DNA of 64,000 nucleotides from Virgibacillus salarius (lineage in GTDB: Bacteria; Bacillota; Bacilli; Bacillales; Amphibacillaceae): assembly GCF_039521925.1 (NCBI RefSeq), contig NZ_BAAACY010000098.1:1-64000 (forward strand), read 5' to 3'. Each line of letters opens with the position of its first letter. The first letter of the stretch is position 1. Positions 32,719-41,946 of the stretch are shown in pieces. A model generated the notes under the pieces. The model had not been told where the DNA came from, ran no database searches, and worked only from the letters and a program-made list of their open reading frames with translations. The translations under genes were made by a program, and so were the position numbers.

Positions 32719-32868
32719 ACTAACACAACTAACACAAAAGTATTTTCAAAGCTGTTCCATCAAGGGTTTAAAGGTGTGTTAGTAGATAAATTTTACTAAC
32801 ACATTTACTGCAACACTACAATTACTTCCATTTTTTGGTGTGTTAGTGTGTTAGTAACTGTGTTAGTA
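32719..32868. repeat. Iteron cluster, candidate replication origin
   Basis: The octamer GTGTTAGT or its complement ACTAACAC occurs seven times: 32719, 32728, 32776, 32795, 32840, 32848 and 32860 (start positions). Copies lie in both orientations; the pair at 32776 and 32795 forms an inverted repeat. The block is the only long gene-free stretch in the early operon (32591-32877) and touches the end of the primase-helicase gene, as origins of such phages do. Confidence 0.65.
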
Positions 32869-32877
32869 ATTATAGAT

Positions 32878-35223
32878 TTACTGCTCACGTTCAAACACAC
32901 GTTGAATATTGTATCCTTTTACCCGTTGTCTACCTGCGTCTTTCCAACCTGGAATGTTTCTTAAAATGCCATAAATCTCCTTTGCATCCCAAGGTTTCAT
33001 GTCTCCTTTTTTACGTTGAAGACACTCAACCCATATTTCTGCTGCACACACAGATGTACGCTGCATTGGCTCATCCATAAAATCTTCTTGAATTGGAGTT
33101 TCAAGATATTCGGTAATCCACCCTTTTCTCGGATCGTCTTCCATGTGAGCTTCTTGCACAGACTTGGCCACATCTGCTACTTGTCTTGGTAGAGTCAACG
33201 GTTCTCCCTGTTCACAATAGTGCTTAGCTTCTGCCCATACTTGACCCACTATCTCATCAGATAAGTAGGGCGATTCCGGATTTTCCTGGTCGTAAAAGAT
33301 GTTTTTCGTCGCCCGTTCTGGCTCCACGCTAACTGGCCAAAATCGACGGTTTCCTGTTTGGTCTTTTAAGAAATCAAAATTGTTTGTTGTTCCAAAGAAT
33401 ATACACTTTCTTGGAAACTCTGATACTACTCTGTCAAACGCTACACGATACATGTCTGTTGTTTTGGATGTGAACGCCTTTACTTCTTCTATTTCAGCCT
33501 TCTTCATTGCTGATAGCTCTCCAAATTCAAATATCCAAGAGTTTTGTAGATATTCTCCAGCTTCCTTACTTTCAAAACTTTTTAAGGAGTCTGAGAACCA
33601 TTGTCGTCCCATTTTAGCCAAAATCGTACTTTTACCGCATCCTTGTGGTCCAACAAGAACTAACATTTCATCAAACTTGGTGCCAGGTTCGTAAATTCTC
33701 ACTACCCCGGCCATAAACATTTTTCGAGTAACCGTACGGGTGTAATCACTATCTGTTGCACCTAAGTAATCAATAAATAGCGTGTCTAAACGCTTAACAC
33801 CATCCCATTCAAACGACTCTAAATAGTCATGAATAGGATGAAAAGCATTCTGACGGGTAACATGGGTAAAAGCATCACGAATAATATTAGCTGATTTAAT
33901 GTCATATCCTTTTCCAAGAAAGTGCCTTAATTCTGCATCATCAGAACCTAACCACGGTTCATGTGATTGAAAGGGAGCTTTTTTGCGCCAGGGTAAATCA
34001 TTAAGAACTACTTCTCGGTTTTTGAAAGCGTCATAGGCTAAAGTATTTTTCAAAGGTCCATTTGATAGTAAAAGCTCTACATTTCCCGCATTGCTCACTA
34101 GATTTCCTTTATTCGTGTAGACTAGTTTTTCTTTCCAAGCATCTGGATCTTGGTCTTCCTCTATTTCACTTTGAAAATCTTCATCAATACTTGCCGCCCT
34201 TCTATCTACTAGAGTCCGTTTAATTTCCGGTAGCTTATAGATAAATTCCTGCATGGCCACATAAGAAGGGTATTTATTACCGGGCGTATTTTTCTTCACG
34301 TTGTCGTCCATATCCCCGAATTTATGAAGGCGAACCAGGTCAAATAGGTTTTTACTGTGACCGTCTGCAGCTGGGTCACTATCCTGGTGGCTATATGCTA
34401 AAGCCTGATCCGGAAATACCTCGAGACCATTTGCAGAAGAACCGTGTAAATACGTATACCGATTTTCCATAGAACCCTGTTCATACTGATCAGATAGAAA
34501 TGCTTCGATGCCCTCCTCAATGCTATAAGTCTGACAGAATAAACCTACTACACCATGCTTTTGCGTTGGGTCTTGCTGTTTCTTTCCGTTTTCTAATGGC
34601 GCTTTACTTTCTGATTCGTGTCGTGGCCATTCAGCTATGTCTGCCCAATCGATATACTCGTCAAGTATGCTCTCAACGTCTAGAGGCTCTCCTGCAGCTA
34701 CTTCAAAGACTGGATCTGCATCCTTAGAACAACTAGGGAAATACATGAGTCTATGTAGCTGAAACGTAGTGTGATCGAAATAAGTCATGCCGATGTTTTC
34801 TGCCAATTTACGGCTTACTGCTGCATACTCATCAGGAGTCATTTCACGATTAGCTGGGACTACTAAACGAAACTTCTGCCTATTCGGTCGATGACTATGT
34901 GTGCTATAAATCAGATAGCTAGTACCACCAAGCATAAGGTCAACATCTATCATAAAATCATCGGTAGCATAGTCAGCATCTAGTGTGATTAACCAACGGC
35001 TCTCAATATTGACTTTTTTCCGTCTACCACTTCGAATGAGCCCGCCTACAAAGGCAGGTCCATCCTTAATGGCTCCTTGCTTTAATTTGGAGAGTTTGTC
35101 GTATTCGGCCATCGTCTCATTTGTTCGACGTAGCTTTAACGTATCGATAAATTCTGGCCATTCTAGATAATCCACTGTCCAGTTTTTATCTGATCGATTA
35201 CGGCCAAAGGATATTTCTAACAC
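32878..35223 (-). CDS. Primase-helicase of the VapE/VirE type
   Basis: 781 residues. The N-terminal part (about 1-190) contains a primase-like acidic motif (LITLDADYA) and STHSHRPNRQKFRLVVP, as in BT4734/VirE N-domains. The C-terminal part (about 470-700) is the VapE helicase with Walker A GPQGCGKST, then GELSAMKKAEIEEVKAF and FFGTTNNFDFLKDQTGNRRFWPV. It probably melts the origin and primes replication. The iteron cluster starts right after its stop codon. Confidence 0.88.
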   Translation of the reverse strand: MLEISFGRNRSDKNWTVDYLEWPEFIDTLKLRRTNETMAEYDKLSKLKQGAIKDGPAFVGGLIRSGRRKKVNIESRWLITLDADYATDDFMIDVDLMLGGTSYLIYSTHSHRPNRQKFRLVVPANREMTPDEYAAVSRKLAENIGMTYFDHTTFQLHRLMYFPSCSKDADPVFEVAAGEPLDVESILDEYIDWADIAEWPRHESESKAPLENGKKQQDPTQKHGVVGLFCQTYSIEEGIEAFLSDQYEQGSMENRYTYLHGSSANGLEVFPDQALAYSHQDSDPAADGHSKNLFDLVRLHKFGDMDDNVKKNTPGNKYPSYVAMQEFIYKLPEIKRTLVDRRAASIDEDFQSEIEEDQDPDAWKEKLVYTNKGNLVSNAGNVELLLSNGPLKNTLAYDAFKNREVVLNDLPWRKKAPFQSHEPWLGSDDAELRHFLGKGYDIKSANIIRDAFTHVTRQNAFHPIHDYLESFEWDGVKRLDTLFIDYLGATDSDYTRTVTRKMFMAGVVRIYEPGTKFDEMLVLVGPQGCGKSTILAKMGRQWFSDSLKSFESKEAGEYLQNSWIFEFGELSAMKKAEIEEVKAFTSKTTDMYRVAFDRVVSEFPRKCIFFGTTNNFDFLKDQTGNRRFWPVSVEPERATKNIFYDQENPESPYLSDEIVGQVWAEAKHYCEQGEPLTLPRQVADVAKSVQEAHMEDDPRKGWITEYLETPIQEDFMDEPMQRTSVCAAEIWVECLQRKKGDMKPWDAKEIYGILRNIPGWKDAGRQRVKGYNIQRVFEREQ

Positions 35224-35238
35224 AGGCCACCCTCCTTT

Positions 35239-36750
35239 CTATGCTGATAGATTCCTATTCCTCTTACGACGTTTTAACTTTTCAAGTACGAATGCTTCTA
35301 TGAAAGCAGCAACTTCTTTGGTCATGTTACAATTTCTAAAGCCACGGCATTGAATCACCCTATTCTGTTGAATTTCTACAGTAAAATAGGATTTATTAGG
35401 CGCATCATTCTTTCGAATAACATAAATGTCTGTATCACCTTCTGCATAGCGTTTCGCATACTGGCCAACACAATGTTTAAGTGCCTTACCCTCGTCAAAT
35501 AGTTCTATGCTAGATGCTGCAGGTCTTATATGCAGTCTGCCTTGCGTAAACGAGTGTCTTTCTAAAGATGGAAGACGCTTCTTAATCTGTTCATTTACCT
35601 TTTCATCCACTTTAATTTTTATCCGCCGAGAGGTATCCTCGTGAGCCTTCTGCAAATTGTTTGGATATTTTATATGATCCTTCGTTACATCAAGTCCAAG
35701 TTCTTCTGCTTCTTGCCAATAATCTCGTAAATCTCTGATTATAGAAGAAGTTGAATGATATGCTAGTAGAGATTTTGAACGCTGCTTTAACGCATATTTC
35801 GTTACAAAATCTAGTGGCTCATGTAGCTTTATAGCTTCCTCTATAAACAGATCATCTAGTAAATCTGCTGTTTCAAATGATACGGATAAACCATGCTTTT
35901 TTAGAGTTTGGTACACATAGAGTAATTCAGGACGAGGAATAACTCGTTCACGTTTAAGCTGTTTTAGCTCCGATTTGGATAGCCGAATTACTTTTTCAAG
36001 CGTCTTCCCATTCCAGTTAATCGTCCCGTAAGTTCTAAGCCCTGTTAACTTCGCCTCAATGAATTTCCGGAAACCGATCTTCGTTAAATACTCAATGCAA
36101 GAATACCTTGCAGCTAAAGCAAAGAAATGAACAAGATCTTCTCTGCCATATAGATTTTTATAACTCTCCCACGTACTATATTGAAAAGGCGTATTTTGAA
36201 CTGTAGTTGCCACATTCTCATGAGAGATGAATGTGCCCTTATATTGCATTAATCCTGTTGACTCAGAACGAATCTTCTTTAACTTAGACCATACATCTCT
36301 CCAGCCGATATACACCCTCTGTTCGCTGTATCCAGGTTCAAAAAGATACATGGAAACCTTTCTAAACATGGTTTTTACGTTCCTATAATCTTCATAATCT
36401 CGGCAAACGTGAAGTCCCATTGCGACAATTGCTTGAGAATCCACTTGAGATTTTTCATACCAAACAACGTAGGCATCCGTAAATAAATTCTTACGACCTC
36501 GGCCAGCACTCTTAACCACAACTGGGGAAGCACAATGTTGACAGGTCCAAGTTTCGTTATGTTTCAACGGTTGAAGTTGGTCAATCATATAATCTTTCTC
36601 ACAGTGGGAGCAGTATCCACGCTGAATGCCTTTCACGGTTTTAACAAAGACATATCGACTTTCGTAAAAAACAATGTCCCTTACATAATCAACCAGCTCT
36701 TGACTAACTTCTTTTGGGAAATGTGCAAGAAATTCAGGATCTAGTGACAT
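35239..36750 (-). CDS. PcfJ-like protein
   Basis: 503 residues. An N-terminal zinc finger (CSHCEKDYMID ... CQHC, about 47-80) and the C-terminal block KALKHCVGQYAKRYAEGDTDIYVIRKNDAPNKSYFTVEI mark the PcfJ family, first named from a conjugative plasmid and found in many phages next to PcfK. The biochemical role is not established. It is part of the early replication operon. Confidence 0.82.
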   Translation of the reverse strand: MSLDPEFLAHFPKEVSQELVDYVRDIVFYESRYVFVKTVKGIQRGYCSHCEKDYMIDQLQPLKHNETWTCQHCASPVVVKSAGRGRKNLFTDAYVVWYEKSQVDSQAIVAMGLHVCRDYEDYRNVKTMFRKVSMYLFEPGYSEQRVYIGWRDVWSKLKKIRSESTGLMQYKGTFISHENVATTVQNTPFQYSTWESYKNLYGREDLVHFFALAARYSCIEYLTKIGFRKFIEAKLTGLRTYGTINWNGKTLEKVIRLSKSELKQLKRERVIPRPELLYVYQTLKKHGLSVSFETADLLDDLFIEEAIKLHEPLDFVTKYALKQRSKSLLAYHSTSSIIRDLRDYWQEAEELGLDVTKDHIKYPNNLQKAHEDTSRRIKIKVDEKVNEQIKKRLPSLERHSFTQGRLHIRPAASSIELFDEGKALKHCVGQYAKRYAEGDTDIYVIRKNDAPNKSYFTVEIQQNRVIQCRGFRNCNMTKEVAAFIEAFVLEKLKRRKRNRNLSA

Positions 36751-36754
36751 GTTT

Positions 36755-37105
36755 TCAACCTCCCAACGTCACATTAAATACAAGATCAGTTTCTGTCGAC
36801 TCTTGATTAGCTGGCACAGTCGGCGTGACTGCCTTAGGATTCCCGGCAATTTCAAAGTAATCGAAAACAGTTGCAAATCCTTCTTCATCTGTTAACACGG
36901 CCATGTTTCCGACTTTTTTCTTTTCTGCTTCTTTGCGCATACTGGCTAGACTGCCCTTAATCGTTTTACTTTTCACTAATATTTTTTCTGCTTCTTCCGG
37001 ATTATGAGTAAGATGGTCCAATAAAAATTGGCCAATTAATTTTACATATGGGTTGTTATCTTTCTTCATTTCATCCTTTATCTTTGTCTGTGCTTTCTTT
37101 AACAT
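36755..37105 (-). CDS. PcfK-like protein (family related to AcrIIA9)
   Basis: 116 residues. The start MLKKAQTKIKDEMKKDNNPYVKLIGQFLLDHL and EEAEKILVKSKTIKGSLASMRKEAEKK fit the PcfK-like family; some members are known as AcrIIA9 Cas9 inhibitors. It is paired with PcfJ, 4 bp apart. Whether this copy inhibits Cas9 cannot be told from sequence; a role in replication is equally possible. Confidence 0.65.
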   Translation of the reverse strand: MLKKAQTKIKDEMKKDNNPYVKLIGQFLLDHLTHNPEEAEKILVKSKTIKGSLASMRKEAEKKKVGNMAVLTDEEGFATVFDYFEIAGNPKAVTPTVPANQESTETDLVFNVTLGG

Positions 37106-37126
37106 GAGATCATCTCCTATGTTTAG

Positions 37127-37240
37127 TCACACCCAATCAACGTAGGTGAATGTTTCTGGTCTATTAAAATACGTGAAAACTGTTTGAATAAGATCCCCGT
37201 CTTCATTTTGTTCATGCACCACTAATACGTATATTTTCAT
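37127..37240 (-). CDS. Small protein behind the DNA polymerase
   Basis: A 37-residue product (MKIYVLVVHEQNEDGDLIQT...FTYVDWV). Its ATG lies 6 bp after the polymerase stop, with AAAGGA ahead. The sequence has the look of small phage proteins that answer a user-defined value (beta strand, acidic turn). Function unknown. Confidence 0.5.
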   Translation of the reverse strand: MKIYVLVVHEQNEDGDLIQTVFTYFNRPETFTYVDWV

Positions 37241-37245
37241 AGGCA

Positions 37246-39198
37246 TTAATCCTTTATATAGTAGTCGGTTTCAAAGGCGTCAGCTGTTAACGGTAACCCT
37301 TTCGCCCATTTAATTGGTTGACCCATAATTTCCATTACTTCATCCAGACTACCTTCGTCATTCGGTACATCCAGTACAACTTCATCATGAACATGCATGA
37401 CAGTTTTATATCCGGCTTCTTCTAAGTTGATAATAGAAATGCCCAGACAGTCTCTTGCAATAGCCTGAATGATGTTCTCCACCAGTTTGCCACCGTATGT
37501 GCCTATACGTTCCATTCCTCTCCCACCTGGTCCTTCATATGTGAGCTCATCTTTCCCCTCAAATTTCTGGTGTGGCTCGATTTTCGGTCTTACATAAGCT
37601 AGTTTTCTTCCAGATGGCAACTGAATGAAAAGCGTCCCAGATTCATAGATGAAGTTGACATCTTTCGGACCTTTCACTGTCGTCTTACCTCTAACCGCCT
37701 GCAATGCATTCGCTTCTGTGTCGTACCATAGCTGTTTAATTTTCGGGTTAGCATCACGCCAGGTTCTCACCAGTTCAGGTAGTTCCTCTTCATCAATCCC
37801 CATATCCAACGCACCCATTTGAATCAGTGCCCCAGGTCCACCTTGATAGCCAAGAGCCAATTCCGAAACTTTTCCTTTTTGACGTAAAGGGCTGCCTTTA
37901 TCGATTTCATCAATCGGTACGTTAAACATGGTAGATGCAGAAGCCTCATAGATTTTACCGTGACTGTTAAATACATCTAAACGCCACTGCTCCCCTGCCA
38001 ACCATGCAATGACTCGTGCTTCGATAGCGGAAAAGTCAGATACAATAAAGCGTCCTCCGGGTGTCGGTGTGAAAGCTGGGCGTAACAGCTGAGACAACGT
38101 ATCTGGTACATCACCGTAGAGGATTTCCAATAGTTCAAAATCCCCTTGCTTTAATATCTCCCTCGCTAGACTTAAATCTTTCAATTCATTTTTACGAAGA
38201 TTATGAATTTGTACCAAACGTCCTGCCCACCGACCTGTCCGATTGGCACCATAAAACTGAAGGATACCTCGTATACGGCTATCACTACATACAGAACGTT
38301 TCATAGTTGCGTATTTTGTAACAGACGTCCTGGCCAATTCTTGACGAGTCTCCAAAGCTTCTTGTACAGCTGGATTATTCGCCTTTTTGATTAGCCCTGG
38401 TACCGTATCTTTGGTTAAGCTTTTTACCTCTTCACCGGTTTGTTCCTTTATCCATTTTTTCAATTGGGGAAGGCTATTCGGATTATCCAACCCCGTTATC
38501 TCTGCAGCTCGATTCAGCAGGCGATCTTTATATTGCTTATCACAAGCAATGGCTTGCTTAACTAAATCTTGATCAAGATAAACACCACGATCGTTGATGT
38601 GCTGATCAACTTGCCACAATCTATTCTCTTGTTCAGGTATCGGAAACTTTTCTAGCTTTTTGCGAATCTCTCGTTCTACCACCACATCTTGACGACAGTA
38701 TTCAATGAATTGCTGCCATTTATCTTCATCATGATGTGGATAGTTCCTAGTACGCTTTCCATTTGCCTTTGTTGGTTTACAGGGTACGGAAAAATATTTA
38801 ATTAGATTCTTACCCTTTTGATCTTTCTCTACATCCAGATTCATCGCTTTGGCCACGCCACCAAGGTGGTTGGGTAAACCTAAAGTTAGGGCATGAACAG
38901 AACTACACCGCCATTGTGCCGGATCCATTTCAAGGTCAAAATGCTTTGCAATACAAGTCCGTTCAAAATTGGCGTTGAATGCAGTTTTTATGACATTTGG
39001 ATTTTCCAATGCTTCCATCACCTTGTCCGGAACATCTTCAAAATCTAGTAAGTCGATCACAGTAACTGGTTCATCTTCAAGAGCGTAAGCGAATAATAGA
39101 ATTTCAAAGTCTGGATCTTCTACGTATCGATAAACACCTGATTTGATTAAATCTGTACCTGAATACGTCTCAATATCAATAGAAAGTATGTCGTTCAT
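37246..39198 (-). CDS. Phage DNA polymerase, family A
   Basis: 650 residues. The proofreading exonuclease is at the N-terminus (LSIDIETYSG, and later EYCRQDVVVEREI). The polymerase motifs are A (VSDFSAIEARVIAWLAG), B (RQKGKVSELALGYQGG) and C (MHVHDEVVLDVP). It replicates the phage genome. It follows the DUF2815 and DUF2800 genes in the order common to siphoviruses of Firmicutes. Confidence 0.94.
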   Translation of the reverse strand: MNDILSIDIETYSGTDLIKSGVYRYVEDPDFEILLFAYALEDEPVTVIDLLDFEDVPDKVMEALENPNVIKTAFNANFERTCIAKHFDLEMDPAQWRCSSVHALTLGLPNHLGGVAKAMNLDVEKDQKGKNLIKYFSVPCKPTKANGKRTRNYPHHDEDKWQQFIEYCRQDVVVEREIRKKLEKFPIPEQENRLWQVDQHINDRGVYLDQDLVKQAIACDKQYKDRLLNRAAEITGLDNPNSLPQLKKWIKEQTGEEVKSLTKDTVPGLIKKANNPAVQEALETRQELARTSVTKYATMKRSVCSDSRIRGILQFYGANRTGRWAGRLVQIHNLRKNELKDLSLAREILKQGDFELLEILYGDVPDTLSQLLRPAFTPTPGGRFIVSDFSAIEARVIAWLAGEQWRLDVFNSHGKIYEASASTMFNVPIDEIDKGSPLRQKGKVSELALGYQGGPGALIQMGALDMGIDEEELPELVRTWRDANPKIKQLWYDTEANALQAVRGKTTVKGPKDVNFIYESGTLFIQLPSGRKLAYVRPKIEPHQKFEGKDELTYEGPGGRGMERIGTYGGKLVENIIQAIARDCLGISIINLEEAGYKTVMHVHDEVVLDVPNDEGSLDEVMEIMGQPIKWAKGLPLTADAFETDYYIKD

Positions 39199-39221
39199 GA
39201 AAATACCTCCGAGCTCGTTTA

Positions 39222-39249
39222 ATAGAAAGAGGGAGTAAAAACTCCCCCT
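39222..39249 (-). terminator. Hairpin after DUF2815 gene
   Basis: GGGGGAGTTTTTACTCCCTC followed by TTTCTATT on the minus strand, between the DUF2815 gene and the polymerase. Likely attenuator that favours the ssDNA-binding protein. Confidence 0.55.
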
Positions 39250-39254
39250 GTTTC

Positions 39255-39821
39255 TTAGCTTAAAAAGTCGTCGTCATCGTCTCCATCATCTTCTAGATCG
39301 TCAAAGTCATCTTCTGCACGGCTACGGCCACCTAAGAAGTCCCCATCTTCCCATTTCTGAATGTTATTTAAACCTACGGCAACCCCTTTATTTCCGTTCG
39401 TATCGAAAGGATAAAAGTTGATGCTAACTCGAACGTAACAACCGCTGTACACTTCAGTCGTATCGATAATTTCTTGACGATGACGGTCCACAATGCCTGG
39501 TTTGTTCTTAGAAGATGCATTTAAGAAGTAGTGCTCTTCGTACGCTTCCCCTTTCTCGTCTGCTTCTTCGTCTCCATCACGAACTGGAGTATGGATGTTT
39601 TTAGGGATCTTTCCTCCCCATTTTTCGTTCTTGCCTAATTCTTTTGCCGCTTCAACAGCTGCTTTGATTTTTTTCATCGTGGTTTTATCGGTTTTTGGGA
39701 TAAGAATGGAAGTGCTATACTTCTCAGCTCCCCCATTAATAGATTTGGGCTCCCAAATGTTCGCAAAGCTTAAACGTACCTTTCCTGTAATCACTTTTGT
39801 ATCTGTATTTGTAACTGCCAT
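39255..39821 (-). CDS. DUF2815 protein, single-stranded DNA-binding
   Basis: 188 residues from ATG 39821, chosen for the AAAGGAGAGAT ahead of it. The pattern GKVRLSFANIWEPKSINGGAEKYSTSILIPK at the start, YPFDTNGNKGVAVGLNNIQKW, and a long acidic tail (DDFDDLEDDGDDDDDFLS) are characteristic of DUF2815, an OB-like ssDNA-binding protein of phages. The acidic tail resembles the protein-recruiting tails of SSBs. Confidence 0.88.
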   Translation of the reverse strand: MAVTNTDTKVITGKVRLSFANIWEPKSINGGAEKYSTSILIPKTDKTTMKKIKAAVEAAKELGKNEKWGGKIPKNIHTPVRDGDEEADEKGEAYEEHYFLNASSKNKPGIVDRHRQEIIDTTEVYSGCYVRVSINFYPFDTNGNKGVAVGLNNIQKWEDGDFLGGRSRAEDDFDDLEDDGDDDDDFLS

Positions 39822-39899
39822 ATTAAAATCTCTCCTTTGTGTATTTAAATTTTGATTTATAATATAATCATCTTCGTAATAATCTTTGAAGATACTCAC

Positions 39900-40016
39900 T
39901 TAAAATTCCTCACAATCTTCACAGCTCCTCGGATAACCCGGATCATCGCCGTCTAGTAGCTCACCGCAATGCTGGCAAATGTATCCTTCATGGATTAACT
40001 CAACAGTTTCTCCCAT
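39900..40016 (-). CDS. Small zinc-finger protein
   Basis: 38 residues with two cysteine pairs (ICQHCGE and SCEDCEE), so a small zinc ribbon is likely. Its ATG overlaps the stop of the DUF2800 gene (TAATG), a strong sign of coupled translation. Function unknown. Confidence 0.55.
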   Translation of the reverse strand: MGETVELIHEGYICQHCGELLDGDDPGYPRSCEDCEEF

Positions 40017-41194
40017 TACTTGAAATCCTCAGCCGCACTTGCTGCAGATGATAACGCTGGACGCTTGTCCGACTCTGGAGCAAGTTTTGGTTTTCCTGGC
40101 GGTTTGATGATAAAGTCTTTCAATAAGGTATCGAACTGTTTTTTACCTAACGCTTTCTGCATATCTGTGATGCCTTTGATTTCCGTAGGTTTATGAATCT
40201 CATCCTCACTGTAGCCTTCTAAGATTAATAGATCTTGGACGGCTTCTTTATCGGCATAGATACGGTTGCTTCTACCTTCAACAACCTTCCAACCAGGATA
40301 AGACACCCCATGTTTGTAGGCTTGATCTAGCGCATGTCCCTCGATATCAGACACCCATGATTTCAGCTCATCTGCCTTGGCCAAGACGTCGGCAATTTCA
40401 ACAGGGCTTAGGAGCTCTGGCTCTTTAAATTCATGTTTGGCCAGTTCAAGATTTGCCTCCGCCCTCACTCGACATTCGGATCTTGCTTTACAAAAGCGAC
40501 AGTGAGAGCCAGCTTCAAAAGTCTCACTACCTTGCGCTGCTTCCTCTGCCGTAGGCTTGACTACTTTTTCCGCCCACTTTAAAAGTTCATCTGCAGCTAA
40601 CTCCTCCGTAGAAACACTGTCCAATCTTGGTTGAATGATCGTCATACGGACCGTTTCGATATCATAGAGCAAATCATATTCGTTGTACGCACCTAATCCA
40701 TATAAACGCATTTGACTGTTGTTTTCTGCTGAAACAAGTACACCTTTGCCATACTTTAAATCGATGACCTCCATAACCCCATCAGCTATAACCAACACGT
40801 CGCCAGTTCCAAACCCTTCAGGCACCCACTGAGAAAAATCGAGACGTTGTTCTAAAAGCACCAAGGCGTCTTTCGTTTTTGCCTTAGCTTCGTTTACTCT
40901 CTCCACTACAAGATCTGTGTAGTTCTCACAGTGGTCAAGCATTTCTTGGCTGAAATACTCACCCTTCTTGTGTTTTTTCAATCGCCCGGAATACTGGCGC
41001 TTTGTTATTTCGCCAATCTTATACTGCAGCATGAGTTCCGATAATTCATGCGCTGCAGTTCCCTCTTCAGCAAATGACGTGGTGACATCTGGGTATTGAC
41101 TTTCTAGCTTCACACTACCTGGACAAGCTAACCATCTACTAGAGCCAGATGCACTTAACTTAGCGTGTGCTCGCTCTGCATGGTTTTGGCTCAT
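40016..41194 (-). CDS. DUF2800 protein, PD-(D/E)XK nuclease
   Basis: 392 residues. SASGSSRWLACPGSVKLESQYP and FAEEGTAAHELSELML near the start, then VMEVIDLKYGKG with the nuclease D-x(n)-D-x-K, and a C-terminal cysteine set (CRFCKARSECR) that could hold an iron-sulphur cluster as in Cas4/AddB. It is usually coded with DUF2815 and family A polymerase in Firmicute phages and probably acts in recombination. Confidence 0.85.
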   Translation of the reverse strand: MSQNHAERAHAKLSASGSSRWLACPGSVKLESQYPDVTTSFAEEGTAAHELSELMLQYKIGEITKRQYSGRLKKHKKGEYFSQEMLDHCENYTDLVVERVNEAKAKTKDALVLLEQRLDFSQWVPEGFGTGDVLVIADGVMEVIDLKYGKGVLVSAENNSQMRLYGLGAYNEYDLLYDIETVRMTIIQPRLDSVSTEELAADELLKWAEKVVKPTAEEAAQGSETFEAGSHCRFCKARSECRVRAEANLELAKHEFKEPELLSPVEIADVLAKADELKSWVSDIEGHALDQAYKHGVSYPGWKVVEGRSNRIYADKEAVQDLLILEGYSEDEIHKPTEIKGITDMQKALGKKQFDTLLKDFIIKPPGKPKLAPESDKRPALSSAASAAEDFK

Positions 41195-41571
41195 AGATTC
41201 TCCAACCTTTCTAAGTACTCGGCACGCTTTTCTTCTGGAATCTTTGAAATTGCATTCACACCTAGTTCACTAAGAAGTTCTTTGATTTCAGCTTTTTTAC
41301 CAGACTTGGAGACTTCTGCCGTCTTAGCACGTATGTCTTCAATAGCAGGGACCTCAGTCTCTTGCTTCTCTTCTTTTTCCGGTTTCGGATCCTCTTTCTT
41401 AGACTTTTTATCTTCCTTAGGTGTCTCCTTCTTCGTTTCTTTCTTCGAATCAGACTTGTCCTTCTGTTTGACTGGCTTCGATTCAACTACTGGTGCAGAC
41501 CCCAACGCATTTGCTAAATTATTTAAAGCACCCACTAATTCTGGTGCGTTTATATTCACTTCGACTTTCAT
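41191..41571 (-). CDS. Charged, lysine/glutamate-rich phage protein
   Basis: 126 residues. A short ordered start (MKVEVNINAPELVGALNNLANAL), a disordered lysine- and glutamate-rich middle (about 35-80) and an ordered C-terminal helix pair (KAEIKELLSELGVNAISKIP). It overlaps the DUF2800 gene by 4 bp. Similar proteins accompany DUF2800 genes; function unknown. Confidence 0.65.
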   Translation of the reverse strand: MKVEVNINAPELVGALNNLANALGSAPVVESKPVKQKDKSDSKKETKKETPKEDKKSKKEDPKPEKEEKQETEVPAIEDIRAKTAEVSKSGKKAEIKELLSELGVNAISKIPEEKRAEYLERLENL

Positions 41572-41618
41572 TTATTTGACCTCCTGTGTTATGATAATGC
41601 TGAATATTCGTTTTAGAC

Positions 41619-41798
41619 TCACTGATTGCCGTCAGTGGGTTTTTCTTCTAACTCTTCTAACTCACCAGAAACGCCATAGAACATTTCTAATAAATTTTCA
41701 TAAGCAAGCCATTTCAGGTCATCAGATAGATTGATGAACTCTTCATTTGTTAATTCTTCAGGTGACTTACCAGTTTCATCTTCAAAACAGTTACCCAC
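41619..41798 (-). CDS. Small acidic protein
   Basis: 59 residues starting at GTG 41798 after GAGGTGAG (VGNCFEDETGKSPEEL..., ending EEKPTDGNQ). It is strongly acidic and helical. Fits between the upstream tiny gene and the lysine-rich gene with normal spacing. Function unknown. Confidence 0.5.
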   Translation of the reverse strand: MGNCFEDETGKSPEELTNEEFINLSDDLKWLAYENLLEMFYGVSGELEELEEKPTDGNQ

Positions 41799-41812
41799 TT
41801 AACTCACCTCTC

Positions 41813-41875
41813 TTAAATAATTATTGCTATAATCAAAGCTATAACCAGTGCACCTGCAAAACTTCCTATCTTCAC
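41813..41875 (-). CDS. 20-residue membrane peptide
   Basis: GTG 41875 preceded by GGGAGGTGAGG starts VKIGSFAGALVIALIIAIII, then TAA. The whole peptide is one hydrophobic segment. The ribosome binding site is excellent and the gene fills the gap in the early operon. It may act as a membrane peptide, or mainly as a translated leader. Confidence 0.45.
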   Translation of the reverse strand: MKIGSFAGALVIALIIAIII

Positions 41876-41946
41876 ATCCTCACCTCCCTTCAATAATTAG
41901 CACCAATAGCAACTAAAACCATGGCGTCTGATTGTTTTTTCCTCCT

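Noticed and set aside
41165..41734. A 189-codon + strand frame opposite the lysine-rich gene and DUF2800 start
   Set aside because: Serine- and phenylalanine-rich shadow of lysine/glutamate codons; the opposite strand has coupled genes with good ribosome binding sites.
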